This document shows positions 1-6,579 of a stretch of DNA of 12,237 bases, in pieces. The stretch is from Micavibrio sp. UBA5572 (GTDB lineage Bacteria > Pseudomonadota > Alphaproteobacteria > Micavibrionales > Micavibrionaceae). Each line of letters opens with the position of its first letter. Positions within the stretch are counted from its first letter, which is position 1. The notes under the pieces were generated by a model. It searched no databases, was not told where the DNA came from, and saw nothing but the letters and a program-made list of their open reading frames with translations. The position numbers were made by a program, and so were the translations under genes. The stretch spans positions 25,900 to 38,136 of the forward strand of contig DIMG01000014.1 of the NCBI GenBank assembly GCA_002425415.1, in the 5' to 3' direction.

Positions 1-56
1 CTCCTGATGCAGAACACGCTGTAACCGAAGAAAAAGAAGCTCCAGTAACCGAATAG
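1..56 (+). CDS. C-terminal end of an unknown upstream gene
   Basis: Only the last 17 codons are visible, read from position 3 and ending at the TAG at 54-56. The peptide (PDAEHAVTEEKEAPVTE) is acidic and low in complexity, like a disordered C-terminal tail. An intrinsic terminator follows 28 bp after the stop, which supports this being the true end of a + strand gene. In many alphaproteobacteria guaB lies before rsmB, but this tail does not let me say which protein it is. Confidence 0.6.
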   Translation, partial: PDAEHAVTEEKEAPVTE

Positions 57-84
57 GTTATAGAGTTATAGAATACAATCAAGG

Positions 85-122
85 AAACCCGCGCCTCTTA
101 ATATGAGCTGGCGGGTTTTTTT
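85..122 (+). terminator. Intrinsic terminator of the upstream gene
   Basis: AAACCCGC (85-92) pairs with GCGGGTTT (111-118). An inner CTC/GAG pairing (95-97 with 105-107) extends the stem past a small internal loop, and seven T residues run from 116 to 122. It ends the transcript of the gene whose tail is at 1-56 and separates it from rsmB. Confidence 0.85.
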
Positions 123-149
123 GACTTCCCCCCCGTGACCTGATACAAA
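121..149 (+). promoter_or_regulatory. Candidate sigma-70-type promoter for rsmB
   Basis: TTGACT at 121-126 (5 of 6 to the -35 consensus) and TACAAA at 144-149 (4 of 6 to the -10) are 17 bp apart. The -35 begins inside the T-run of the preceding terminator. The rsmB ATG is 8 nt beyond the end of the -10, so transcription would start at or just before the ATG, leaving no room for a ribosome binding site. None is visible. This is inferred from spacing and similarity only. Confidence 0.4.
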
Positions 150-156
150 CCCAGCC

Positions 157-1476
157 ATGACACCATCCGCACGCATCAAAGCCGTTCTTGAACTTTTGGA
201 ACGCATCGAAACATCCCCTATTCCCATGGACTCGACCATTGGTGATTATATGCGCAATCGACGCTATATCGGCTCGAAAGATCGCGCCTATATTGCAGAA
301 ACAACCTATGCCGTTATGCGCCATACCGCGCGCATCGTCTGGGTATTGGAACAGGCAAAAGCCGATAATACACCGCGCAATAGATTATTGGCATTCTTGC
401 ACTTGAACCCGCGTGTCCAAAAAATGCCGGAATTATTTGATGGAACAAAACACGGCCCCGAAAGCCTGAACGACCAAGAACAAATCTTGCTGACAAAACT
501 GCCGCCAAACTGCGACGCCGCACCGGATTATATCCAATGCGAATGCCCGCAAAACTATGCGCCATCCTTAAAGAAATATTTTGGAGAGGCCTTTGAAGCC
601 GAGCTAAAAGCACTGATTCCGCCTGCTGATTTGAATTTACGCGCCAATATTATTATGGGGACACGCGAATCTGTCAAAGACATGCTGCAGGCCGATGATG
701 TTACCACCAGTGAAAATACATTTTCTCCGTGGGGTCTGAGTGTTGCGGGGAAAGTTTTCTTGTCCCAGACCAAAGCCTTCAAAAAAGGCATCATAGAAAT
801 TCAGGACGAAGGATCCCAGATGATTGCTCTGGCCTGTAACGCAAAGCCCGGACAGCAAGTTCTGGATTATTGCGCTGGGGCAGGGGGAAAAACCTTGGCC
901 TTGGCGGCAGCGATGGCAGTAAAGGGACGCATTGTTGCGATGGATCTGGAACCTGCGCGTTTGGCCAAAGCACGTGATCGGTTCCGCAGAGCCCGCGTCA
1001 GCGATATTATTGAACCCCGCCCTTTGTCGGATGAAAAAAATCGCAAATGGCTGCGCCGTCAAAAACAAACGTTTGATTGTGTCTTGCTGGACGTTCCTTG
1101 CTCTGGCACAGGAACATGGCGCAGAAATCCGGATACACGTTGGCGCAATTACGGCCCGTCCGTCGAAGAACTGGTTGTGATCCAGCGCGAAATTTTGGAA
1201 AAAGTGGCAGGGACTGTGAAATCAGGCGGTCGTTTGGTGTATGCCACTTGCTCGATTTTGCCCGAAGAAAACGAAGAACAAATCGCTGCGTTTTTAGAGG
1301 CTCACCCTGAATTTACTCTGGCAGATTTGAAAGATGTCTGGCCTGAAGGCTGCACCCCTCCATGTGAGGGAAAATTCATGCGCCTGACCCCTTTACGTCA
1401 TAAAACCGACGGTTTCTTTACCGCAATTATGATACGGAAAGAACAACCCGTTCAGCCCGAGCCCCAAGAGACGTAA
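157..1476 (+). CDS. rsmB: 16S rRNA m5C967 methyltransferase RsmB (NOL1/NOP2/Sun family)
   Basis: RsmB methylates C967 of 16S rRNA with S-adenosylmethionine in the cytoplasm. The 439-residue length is normal for the family. Residues about 1-140 form the NusB-like RNA-binding domain. The SAM-binding motif I is DYCAGAGGKT at 237-246. The family's two cysteines are present: C315 in DVPCSGTG, which releases the product, and C365 in YATCS, the nucleophile. The end (DGFFTAIMIRK) is typical, followed by about 12 extra polar residues. The ATG at 157 gives the expected N-terminus, and no Shine-Dalgarno sequence precedes it. Its last 50 bp overlap the 3' end of alr on the other strand. The related RsmF is a less likely identity because the NusB-like N-terminus is present. 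Confidence 0.93.
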   Translation: MTPSARIKAVLELLERIETSPIPMDSTIGDYMRNRRYIGSKDRAYIAETTYAVMRHTARIVWVLEQAKADNTPRNRLLAFLHLNPRVQKMPELFDGTKHGPESLNDQEQILLTKLPPNCDAAPDYIQCECPQNYAPSLKKYFGEAFEAELKALIPPADLNLRANIIMGTRESVKDMLQADDVTTSENTFSPWGLSVAGKVFLSQTKAFKKGIIEIQDEGSQMIALACNAKPGQQVLDYCAGAGGKTLALAAAMAVKGRIVAMDLEPARLAKARDRFRRARVSDIIEPRPLSDEKNRKWLRRQKQTFDCVLLDVPCSGTGTWRRNPDTRWRNYGPSVEELVVIQREILEKVAGTVKSGGRLVYATCSILPEENEEQIAAFLEAHPEFTLADLKDVWPEGCTPPCEGKFMRLTPLRHKTDGFFTAIMIRKEQPVQPEPQET

Positions 1477-2482
1477 GAACTTCATAACCGATTGTTCCCC
1501 ATGACGCGGCCAATTGGTCTGCGCTTTGATGCACGCCGATAACCTCCATCCAATGACCCTCTTGCGGCGCAAGACCCTGAAGATGCGTGATGTCCACCAC
1601 CACCAGATCCATCGAAACACGCCCGACAACCGGACATGCTTGCCCATTCCAATAAAGCGCTGTCCGATTGCTTCCACTGCGTAAAAACCCGTCAGCATAA
1701 CCAATCCCGATCGTGGCCAGTCTGGCATCAGCAGGAAAAGTATAGGTTCGGTTATACCCGACCGTCTCCCCCGCTTTGGCAGCCCTGATCTGAAGGATGC
1801 GTGCTTCAAGTTGAACCACACCCGACATTGGATTGAAAAATTCGGGAGTAGGGTTCAAACCATACAGTGCCATTCCGGCACGCACCTGCTGACGATGCCA
1901 GAGCGCATTTTTAAAAATCCCTGACGAATTACAAATGCTGTGTGCAAAAGAGGGCGGCACAACCGAATCAAACAAAGCCACTTGTGCAACCGAAGGCGCA
2001 TCGTCCCTCTCATCCGACGATGAAAAATGAGTCATCATCAATAACGGAGCAGGATGGTTTTTCAAAAGTTCAGGCACATCTTGCGGATCAATTCCCAAAC
2101 GGTTCATGCCCGTGTCGACATGCCAGATGGCAGGAAGATCAACAGGGCAACGGGCAATCTCACCCAAAGTGTTGAGAACAGGAATAAGGGAATGCTGATG
2201 ATAAATTTTCTCGCACCCTTCGGGCAAGCCACCAAGAATCGCAACAGGACAGTCTGTGAGGGATCTGGCGATAAGGGCTTCTTCAAGCTGCGCCACATAA
2301 AAGAAACGGCATCCAGCGTCTTCCAACGCCGGAACAACAACATCAATCCCCAGACCATATCCGTCAGCCTTGACCACTCCGGCGACAGAACACCCCGCGC
2401 CGACTTTTTTCTGCAATAGGGTATAATTGGCCTGTAACTTTTTCGGGTCAATTGTCACACGGGAAAAACAAGATTGGGTCAT
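1427..2482 (-). CDS. alr: Alanine racemase
   Basis: This PLP enzyme interconverts L- and D-alanine in the cytoplasm and supplies D-Ala for peptidoglycan. The 351 residues cover the whole family length. The PLP lysine is K38 in VVKADGYG, R128 lies in HVDTGMNRLG, and the second catalytic base is Y262 in GYADGF. RVSMD at 288-292 is the conserved substrate-site loop. The start is the ATG at 2480-2482, preceded by an AGGAG Shine-Dalgarno. It overlaps the stop of the upstream gene by 4 nt (ATGA), suggesting translational coupling. The order dnaB-alr is a common bacterial arrangement, here interrupted by one small gene and a repeat. The 3' end runs 50 bp into rsmB on the opposite strand, and no terminator is visible there. 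Confidence 0.95.
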   Translation of the reverse strand: MTQSCFSRVTIDPKKLQANYTLLQKKVGAGCSVAGVVKADGYGLGIDVVVPALEDAGCRFFYVAQLEEALIARSLTDCPVAILGGLPEGCEKIYHQHSLIPVLNTLGEIARCPVDLPAIWHVDTGMNRLGIDPQDVPELLKNHPAPLLMMTHFSSSDERDDAPSVAQVALFDSVVPPSFAHSICNSSGIFKNALWHRQQVRAGMALYGLNPTPEFFNPMSGVVQLEARILQIRAAKAGETVGYNRTYTFPADARLATIGIGYADGFLRSGSNRTALYWNGQACPVVGRVSMDLVVVDITHLQGLAPQEGHWMEVIGVHQSADQLAASWGTIGYEVLTSLGARAERVVLSVS

Positions 2483-2871
2483 GGTGGGCTCCTATTCCTC
2501 GAAGCAGTAGCATAAGCCCGTGATTTTGTCATCCCGCAGGGCTTTTGAACCCTCAATAAAGTTTGTCGTGAACTCAGTTCGTTCCTCGATTTTTTTCTTT
2601 CTGCGGCGTGTTTGGTTTTTTGAATCTCTTTGAGAATAGCCAAGCGCATGGCCATCATGCGGAGCATCAACCGAATATCCTTGATGTCTTGGGAATAGCC
2701 CCCATGCTTATAGGCATTGCGTGAGGATATGATTTTTCCGCGTTGGCTGCGCGGCCCAGTGGAGTGTTTCCAGGGTTGACAGGACAAAGCGCGTTGACGT
2801 GCGGCTTCGCGTTGTGCGAAAGACCACTGGCTGCGTCTGGCGTGTGGAGCGTGGGTAAATGGGACTCTCAT
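2479..2871 (-). CDS. Small basic protein of unknown function with an STGP...NAYKHG motif
   Basis: I know no function for this 130-residue, strongly basic protein. It carries STGPRSQRGK (residues 37-46) followed by SSRNAYKHGGYS (about 49-60) and then a helical stretch rich in Arg, Leu and Met. Similar STGPxTxxGKxxSxxNAxKHG proteins occur widely in alphaproteobacteria as small uncharacterised proteins. I chose the ATG at 2869-2871 rather than the GTG at 2914-2916 because a near-consensus promoter overlaps the first 15 codons of the longer reading. The start has no Shine-Dalgarno and may be leaderless. Its stop overlaps the alr start (ATGA). After about residue 92 the sequence turns into a Ser/Arg-rich tail of poor quality, while another frame reads better past an A7 run, so a frameshift is possible. 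Confidence 0.6.
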   Translation of the reverse strand: MRVPFTHAPHARRSQWSFAQREAARQRALSCQPWKHSTGPRSQRGKIISSRNAYKHGGYSQDIKDIRLMLRMMAMRLAILKEIQKTKHAAERKKSRNELSSRQTLLRVQKPCGMTKSRAYATASRNRSPP

Positions 2872-2876
2872 GCCCG

Positions 2877-2906
2877 ATAATAGGCATAAATTCCTATATA
2901 TGTCAA
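2877..2906 (-). promoter_or_regulatory. Strong sigma-70-type promoter upstream of the small gene and alr
   Basis: On the minus strand TTGACA (2901-2906, perfect -35) and TATTAT (2877-2882, 5 of 6 to the -10) are separated by 18 bp. The ATG of the 130-aa gene begins 5 nt after the -10, where transcription would normally start. It would drive that gene and alr independently of dnaB. Confidence 0.65.
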
Positions 2907-2961
2907 GCGGTTTCACCCCGTTGTGATCCTGAACGTCCGTGAAGGATTACTCTTTTTTGAA

Positions 2962-3006
2962 ACGCAAAGCACGCAAGGATACGCAAAGAGTTTACACAAA
3001 GAGTTT
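2962..3006. repeat. Degenerate ACGCAAAG direct repeats, ending in a 13-bp tandem pair
   Basis: Four copies lie in a row: ACGCAAAG (2962-2969), ACGCAAGG (2971-2978), ACGCAAAG (2981-2988) and ACACAAAG (2994-3001). The last two belong to adjoining 13-bp units (2981-2993 and 2994-3006) that differ by one base. The first copy is part of the left terminal inverted repeat of the larger element, so the CTTTGCGT in the right arm could pair with more than one of them. Confidence 0.8.
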
Positions 3007-3025
3007 AGGTTGTTTTTCATTCACC

Positions 3026-3066
3026 TGCCATTCCCCGAATTTGTTTCACACCTTCGGGAAATGACA
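3026..3066. repeat. Inner hairpin of the intergenic element
   Basis: Arms 3026-3039 and 3053-3066 pair at 12 of 14 positions around the core CCCGAA/TTCGGG, with a 13-nt loop. Read on the minus strand it starts TGTCATTTCCCGAAGG, which resembles common REP-type chromosomal palindromes. A partly similar string, TGTCATCCCGCAGGG, lies on the + strand at 2527-2541. Confidence 0.6.
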
Positions 3067-3105
3067 ATGATGGATTCTTTGCGTTTCAAAAAAGGAGAGC
3101 GGAAA

Positions 3106-4623
3106 TTACTTGTGGTGCAGATCAAGATCGGAAAACCGCGTCAGGTTGGCATCAAAGAATAGTTTAACAATCCCGATAGGCCCGTGACGCTGCTTGGCAA
3201 CAATAGTTTCAGCCACATTGGCGCTATCTTGAAGACGTTGCGCCCACGCGGCATAGCGTTCATTGAATTTATCGATTGTTTCAGAATCCCGTTGCGAGGG
3301 AACTTCCCGTGCCAGATAATACTCTTCACGGTATACAAACATTACAACATCCGAGTCTTGCTCGATCGAACCCGATTCCCGCAAGTCGGACAGCATCGGA
3401 CGTTTATCTTCACGCTGTTCGACCGCCCGCGACAACTGGGATAAGGCCAGAACTGGAACTTGCAATTCCTTGGCCAAAGCTTTCAGCCCACGGGTAATTT
3501 CAGAAATTTCTAAAACACGATTGGATTCAGATTGTTTGGTACCCGTTCCGCGTAACAGCTGCAGGTAATCGACAACAATCATACCCAGACCATGCTTGCG
3601 CTTCAAGCGGCGGGAACGAGTGCGAACGGCACCGATACTCAGGGCAGGTGTATCATCGATATAAAGCGGAATTTGTGAAAGCCGGTGCGCGGCTTGGGCA
3701 AAATCACGGAATTGGGATTCGCTCATATTGCCTTTACGCAAAGAATCTCCCGATACACCGGATTGTTCTGCCAGAATACGGGTGGTCAACTGGTCGTGCG
3801 ACATCTCGAGCGAGAAGAACGCAACAACCGCGCCTTCTTTGCCACCCGATGCAGCATAAGCCTTGGCAGCATTAAACGCCATATTGGTCGCCAGAGCCGT
3901 TTTCCCCATCGATGGACGACCTGCTAAAATAAGCAAATCCGAATTGTGCAACCCACCGAGTTTTTCATCAATATCGCGCAGACCGGTTGTGACGCCCGTC
4001 ACGCCGCCTTTGTTGTTATAGGCCACTTCGGCCAGTTCGATCGCCAGTTTGATAGAATCGCGCAAGGTTACAAAATCGCTTTGACCCGATCCGGATTCCG
4101 CCAAAGAAAATAGACGGGCTTCGGCCGTCTCAATCGTATCTTGTGCATCCAGATCCAGAGTGTGGTCAAACGATTCATTGACGACATCATTGCCGAATGA
4201 AATCAATTCCCGACGCAAGAATAAATCATAAATCGTGCGGGCGTAATCCTCGATATTGAGGACAGTAATAACACCGGCAGCCAGATCAGCAAGATAAGCG
4301 GCTCCGCCGACTTTCTCCAGATCAGCATCTTTTTCAAAATAACTTTTCAGAGTAACCGGAGAGGCCGTTTGCCCGCGGTCAATCAAAGTCTGAACGGCTT
4401 TGAAAATCCGCTGGTGCGGAGGTGCAAAAAAATGCTCGGGTTTGAGTAAATCCCCGACACGTTCCCATGTGCGGTTGTCAATCAACAAAGCACCAAGAAC
4501 ACCTTGTTCGGCTTCAAGATTATGGGGAAGCACCCGATAATGCTGGGACGATTCTTCCTGCATACGGGACGCGGCATTCGGAGTTTGAAATCCTGATTTT
4601 TTTAATTCTGCGGCTTGTGACAT
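3106..4623 (-). CDS. dnaB: Replicative DNA helicase DnaB
   Basis: DnaB is the hexameric 5'-3' helicase that unwinds DNA at the replication fork and contacts DnaG primase. With the ATG at 4621-4623 it is 505 residues. The N-terminal domain spans about 28-130. The RecA-like domain has Walker A GRPSMGKT (235-242), catalytic E273 in SLEMS, Walker B VVDYLQ (350-355) and the arginine-finger region around R479 in KQRHGPIG. About 25 extra residues before that motif are, from memory, usual in alphaproteobacterial DnaB. A GTG at 4657-4659 would add 12 hydrophobic residues and looks less likely. No clear Shine-Dalgarno precedes either start. The position downstream of rpsF-rpsR-rplI and upstream of alr is a conserved bacterial arrangement. 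Confidence 0.97.
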   Translation of the reverse strand: MSQAAELKKSGFQTPNAASRMQEESSQHYRVLPHNLEAEQGVLGALLIDNRTWERVGDLLKPEHFFAPPHQRIFKAVQTLIDRGQTASPVTLKSYFEKDADLEKVGGAAYLADLAAGVITVLNIEDYARTIYDLFLRRELISFGNDVVNESFDHTLDLDAQDTIETAEARLFSLAESGSGQSDFVTLRDSIKLAIELAEVAYNNKGGVTGVTTGLRDIDEKLGGLHNSDLLILAGRPSMGKTALATNMAFNAAKAYAASGGKEGAVVAFFSLEMSHDQLTTRILAEQSGVSGDSLRKGNMSESQFRDFAQAAHRLSQIPLYIDDTPALSIGAVRTRSRRLKRKHGLGMIVVDYLQLLRGTGTKQSESNRVLEISEITRGLKALAKELQVPVLALSQLSRAVEQREDKRPMLSDLRESGSIEQDSDVVMFVYREEYYLAREVPSQRDSETIDKFNERYAAWAQRLQDSANVAETIVAKQRHGPIGIVKLFFDANLTRFSDLDLHHK

Positions 4624-4684
4624 GGCAAAAAGAATAACAGAGTAAAAAAAAACCTGCACCTGTTCTTTTGGCTATAAGCTGTGA

Positions 4685-4707
4685 ATTGCGGGGATAACCC
4701 CCGCAAT
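4685..4707 (-). terminator. Perfect 9-bp hairpin after the solute-binding protein gene
   Basis: ATTGCGGGG (4685-4693) pairs perfectly with CCCCGCAAT (4699-4707) around a 5-nt loop. It lies between the stop of the binding-protein gene and dnaB. On the minus strand the bases after the stem contain only two T residues before mixed sequence, so this is a weak terminator at best. It may instead protect the 3' end of the mRNA or attenuate read-through into dnaB. Confidence 0.5.
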
Positions 4708-4726
4708 CGAAAGAGTAAGGACTATT

Positions 4727-5527
4727 TTATTTATCAAGGCCGTTCTTCTTGATAATTCGATCAAGAGTCCCGTCTCGCTTCAGGTCATCAATCACAGCTT
4801 CTATATTTGTCCGAAGGACATAGCTATCTTCCGGATAAAAAAGTCTGACCGAGGCGTCAAACAGGGAATGGTTTGTAACCCTTTTCAATTTACCAGGATT
4901 TTCTTGAGAGTAAGCAAGCTCGGCAAGATGGGAGAGAACAACAAAATTAGCTTTACGGGAAAAAACCTCCAAAAACATATTGGAGGGAGGTGTCCCCAGA
5001 GGCAACGTATTGAGCTTGGCTTGAGGAAAAAGTTTTGGCGCATAAATACCGCCCAATTCATTATCCATACCAACAAAGATATAGGCATTGTTATTTAGCT
5101 GCTCAATCTCGGTGATCTTGGAATAATCGACAGCCGAGTCCCCATAGATATTGATCGAGTCATTAATTAGAAAATTACCAGGAAGGGCTCTAAGTGCTGT
5201 TGCGGGCAAAAGCAGAAGAGGCGTACAAATCATATCGTAATGACCCGTTTTCAAATCCTCAAAAATAGTCGCAAAGCTGGAAATTTCAGTATATTTGACC
5301 GATACCCCTGTTTTTTCTGAAATTTCATTCATCAGGTCAACAGTGAAGCCTTGCGGCTTCCCTTCGGTAGAATAGGAAAAGAGCGATCCCAAAACATAAA
5401 CACCACAATGAATTTCATTGGTTTTTCTGATACGCTCAACGGCACGATCTGTCGCAAATGTGGGCGCAGCAAAAACAAGCCAAAAGCTAAGAAAAAGAAC
5501 AAAATTATAAAGAGAACGACATGTCAT
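4727..5527 (-). CDS. Secreted family-3 (amino-acid type) solute-binding protein
   Basis: This is a periplasmic binding protein of the SBP_bac_3 type, which capture polar amino acids or related small molecules. The ATG at 5525-5527 gives 266 residues starting with a signal peptide (TCRSLYNFVLFLSFWLVF..., cleavage likely after PTFA). The open frame runs further upstream, but that part is a Lys/Leu-rich shadow of rplI. Family features include an N-terminal strand after the RxRxxxEI region, GFTVDLMNEIS, the FxxIFxDLKTGHYDMIC stretch, and a C-terminal IKKNGL end as in transporter-type members. No ABC permease or ATPase lies nearby, so it is an orphan that may serve a distant transporter or act as a sensor. 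Its GC is visibly lower than that of its neighbours, and it interrupts the conserved rplI-dnaB pair. The ligand is unknown. Confidence 0.8.
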   Translation of the reverse strand: MTCRSLYNFVLFLSFWLVFAAPTFATDRAVERIRKTNEIHCGVYVLGSLFSYSTEGKPQGFTVDLMNEISEKTGVSVKYTEISSFATIFEDLKTGHYDMICTPLLLLPATALRALPGNFLINDSINIYGDSAVDYSKITEIEQLNNNAYIFVGMDNELGGIYAPKLFPQAKLNTLPLGTPPSNMFLEVFSRKANFVVLSHLAELAYSQENPGKLKRVTNHSLFDASVRLFYPEDSYVLRTNIEAVIDDLKRDGTLDRIIKKNGLDK

Positions 5528-5564
5528 GACCCGACCCCTGACAGTATGATGTTTGGTATAAAAA

Positions 5565-5593
5565 ACTGTACCGTGTTTGCCCACCCAGAACAA
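5565..5593 (-). promoter_or_regulatory. Possible promoter of the solute-binding protein gene
   Basis: On the minus strand TTGTTC (5588-5593) and TACAGT (5565-5570) are 17 bp apart, just downstream of the rplI terminator and 37 bp before the ATG. The -35 match is weak (3 of 6) and the -10 is moderate (4 of 6). Some promoter is expected here because a good terminator lies immediately upstream. Confidence 0.35.
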
Positions 5594-5597
5594 GATC

Positions 5598-5626
5598 AAA
5601 AAAAACCCGCCCGAAGGCGGATTTTT
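5598..5626 (-). terminator. Intrinsic terminator of the rpsF-rpsR-rplI operon
   Basis: On the minus strand TCCGCC and GGCGGG pair (one G-U) around a UUCG tetraloop, with A/T pairs below, and eight T residues follow (5605 down to 5598). It lies 26 bp after the rplI stop. It cuts the ribosomal protein genes off from the binding-protein gene and dnaB. Confidence 0.9.
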
Positions 5627-5651
5627 AGAATCTAATCGGAATAACCTAAGT

Positions 5652-6239
5652 CTAAGCCGCTTCTTCTTTTTCAGCTTCTTCTTCAGGAGCCTCTGCTTGT
5701 TTGGCAGCAGGAGCAACTTTTCTGTCATCTGCATTGTGGTCAACAATAACAGCCTTACCAGTTTTTTCCTGTGTTTTTGCTTCGTCCATCGAGCGTGCAA
5801 TGTTCAGCGTAATCATAACTTTCACTTCAGGGTGAAGAGAAATTTTGATCGGGAACATGCCGATAGCTTTAATCGCAGAGTTCATATCAACCTGACTACG
5901 GCTAACAGTTTCCCCGGAAGCTTCGGTCAGGGCATCCGCAATATCGCGGCTGGATACTGATCCGTATAACTGGCCGGATTCAGAAGCTTGACGCAAGATA
6001 ACGACTTTAAGACCGTCAATTTTCTTGGCAAATTTTTCAGCTTCCGTACGACGCTCGTTGTTTTGAGTTTCCAAAGCCTGACGTTGAGCCTCGAAATAAG
6101 CGATATTTTCTTTTGTTGCACGCAGAGCTTTTTTCTGTGGCAACAAGAAGTTACGGGCGTAACCTGGTTTAACTTTAACCAGCTCTCCCATTTTTCCTAG
6201 TGTCTCGATACGCTCGAGAAGAATGATTTCAGTCAACAT
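5652..6239 (-). CDS. rplI: Ribosomal protein L9 (bL9)
   Basis: L9 binds 23S rRNA at the base of the L1 stalk of the large subunit and helps keep the reading frame. The N-terminal domain (about 1-50) holds the signature around GELVKVKPGYARNFLLP. A long connecting helix (about 45-75) leads to the C-terminal domain (to about 148). At 195 residues it is longer than the E. coli protein (149); the extra part is a Lys/Ala/Glu-rich acidic tail ending AEKEEAA, as in many alphaproteobacteria. The ATG at 6237-6239 has an AGGATA ribosome binding site. It lies 31 bp after rpsR and is followed by a strong terminator. Confidence 0.97.
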   Translation of the reverse strand: MLTEIILLERIETLGKMGELVKVKPGYARNFLLPQKKALRATKENIAYFEAQRQALETQNNERRTEAEKFAKKIDGLKVVILRQASESGQLYGSVSSRDIADALTEASGETVSRSQVDMNSAIKAIGMFPIKISLHPEVKVMITLNIARSMDEAKTQEKTGKAVIVDHNADDRKVAPAAKQAEAPEEEAEKEEAA

Positions 6240-6270
6240 AATTGTTTATCCTTTCCTGACGTGACAATGA

Positions 6271-6579
6271 CTATTCTTGAGAATAGGAAGGGCGGTCACG
6301 ACCACCACGGCTATCACGGTTATAAGGGGTCTGTTCCATCTCGGTACGCATATAAGGCATCAAAGCCATATATCGGGCACGTTTGATCGCTTGAGCCAGT
6401 TCACGTTGTTTCTTTTGGGAAACAGCAGTAATACGGCTAGGAGAAATTTTACCGCGTTCCGAGATATAACGTCCAAGAGTGCGGATGTCTTTCCAATCAA
6501 TAGACTGGCCATTTTCACCACTGAAAGGGCAAGTTTTACGACGTTTGAAGAAAGTTTTCTTTTGTGGAGCTTCAGACAT
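6271..6579 (-). CDS. rpsR: Ribosomal protein S18 (bS18)
   Basis: S18 is a small-subunit protein that binds 16S rRNA as a pair with S6 on the platform. The 102 residues contain the S18 core at about 27-77 (IDWKDIRTLGRYISERGKI, then SRITAVSQKKQRELAQAIKR, written here in two parts). A C-terminal tail of about 25 polar residues, rich in Arg, Gly and Ser, makes it longer than the 75-residue E. coli protein. Its ATG overlaps the rpsF stop by one base (TAATG), which favours equal production of the S6/S18 partners by translational coupling. Confidence 0.97.
   Translation of the reverse strand: MSEAPQKKTFFKRRKTCPFSGENGQSIDWKDIRTLGRYISERGKISPSRITAVSQKKQRELAQAIKRARYMALMPYMRTEMEQTPYNRDSRGGRDRPSYSQE

Larger units (their letters stand above)
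2952..3094. repeat. Palindromic intergenic element with 17-bp terminal inverted repeats
   Basis: The left arm TTTTTTGAAACGCAAAG (2953-2969) is the exact reverse complement of the right arm at 3077-3093; one further C/G pair extends it to 2952 and 3094. Inside lies a second imperfect hairpin with arms at 3026-3039 and 3053-3066 (12 of 14 positions pair; loop 3040-3052). The element fills most of the gap between the dnaB stop and the promoter of the next gene, so a dnaB read-through transcript would fold it. It resembles REP/MITE-type chromosomal repeats, but no transposase is present and no clean target duplication is seen. Other genomic copies cannot be seen from here. Confidence 0.75.

Noticed and set aside
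637..1068. Long antisense open frame inside rsmB
   Set aside because: It is the shadow of a well-supported gene and shows no family likeness.
2946..3110. ATTACT at 2946-2951 and at 3105-3110 as a target-site duplication around the palindromic element
   Set aside because: The left copy is beside the inverted repeat but the right copy is 10 nt beyond it and overlaps the dnaB stop. Six AT-rich bases are too few to count.
5061..5070. TTATCCATA as a DnaA box in the binding-protein gene near dnaB
   Set aside because: It is a single imperfect match inside a coding region, with no cluster and no AT-rich unwinding region.
5528..5800. N-terminal extension of the solute-binding protein by 91 residues
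   Set aside because: It overlaps rplI and its terminator. Its Lys/Leu-rich content is a shadow of the acidic L9 tail, and a clear signal peptide begins at the ATG at 5527.
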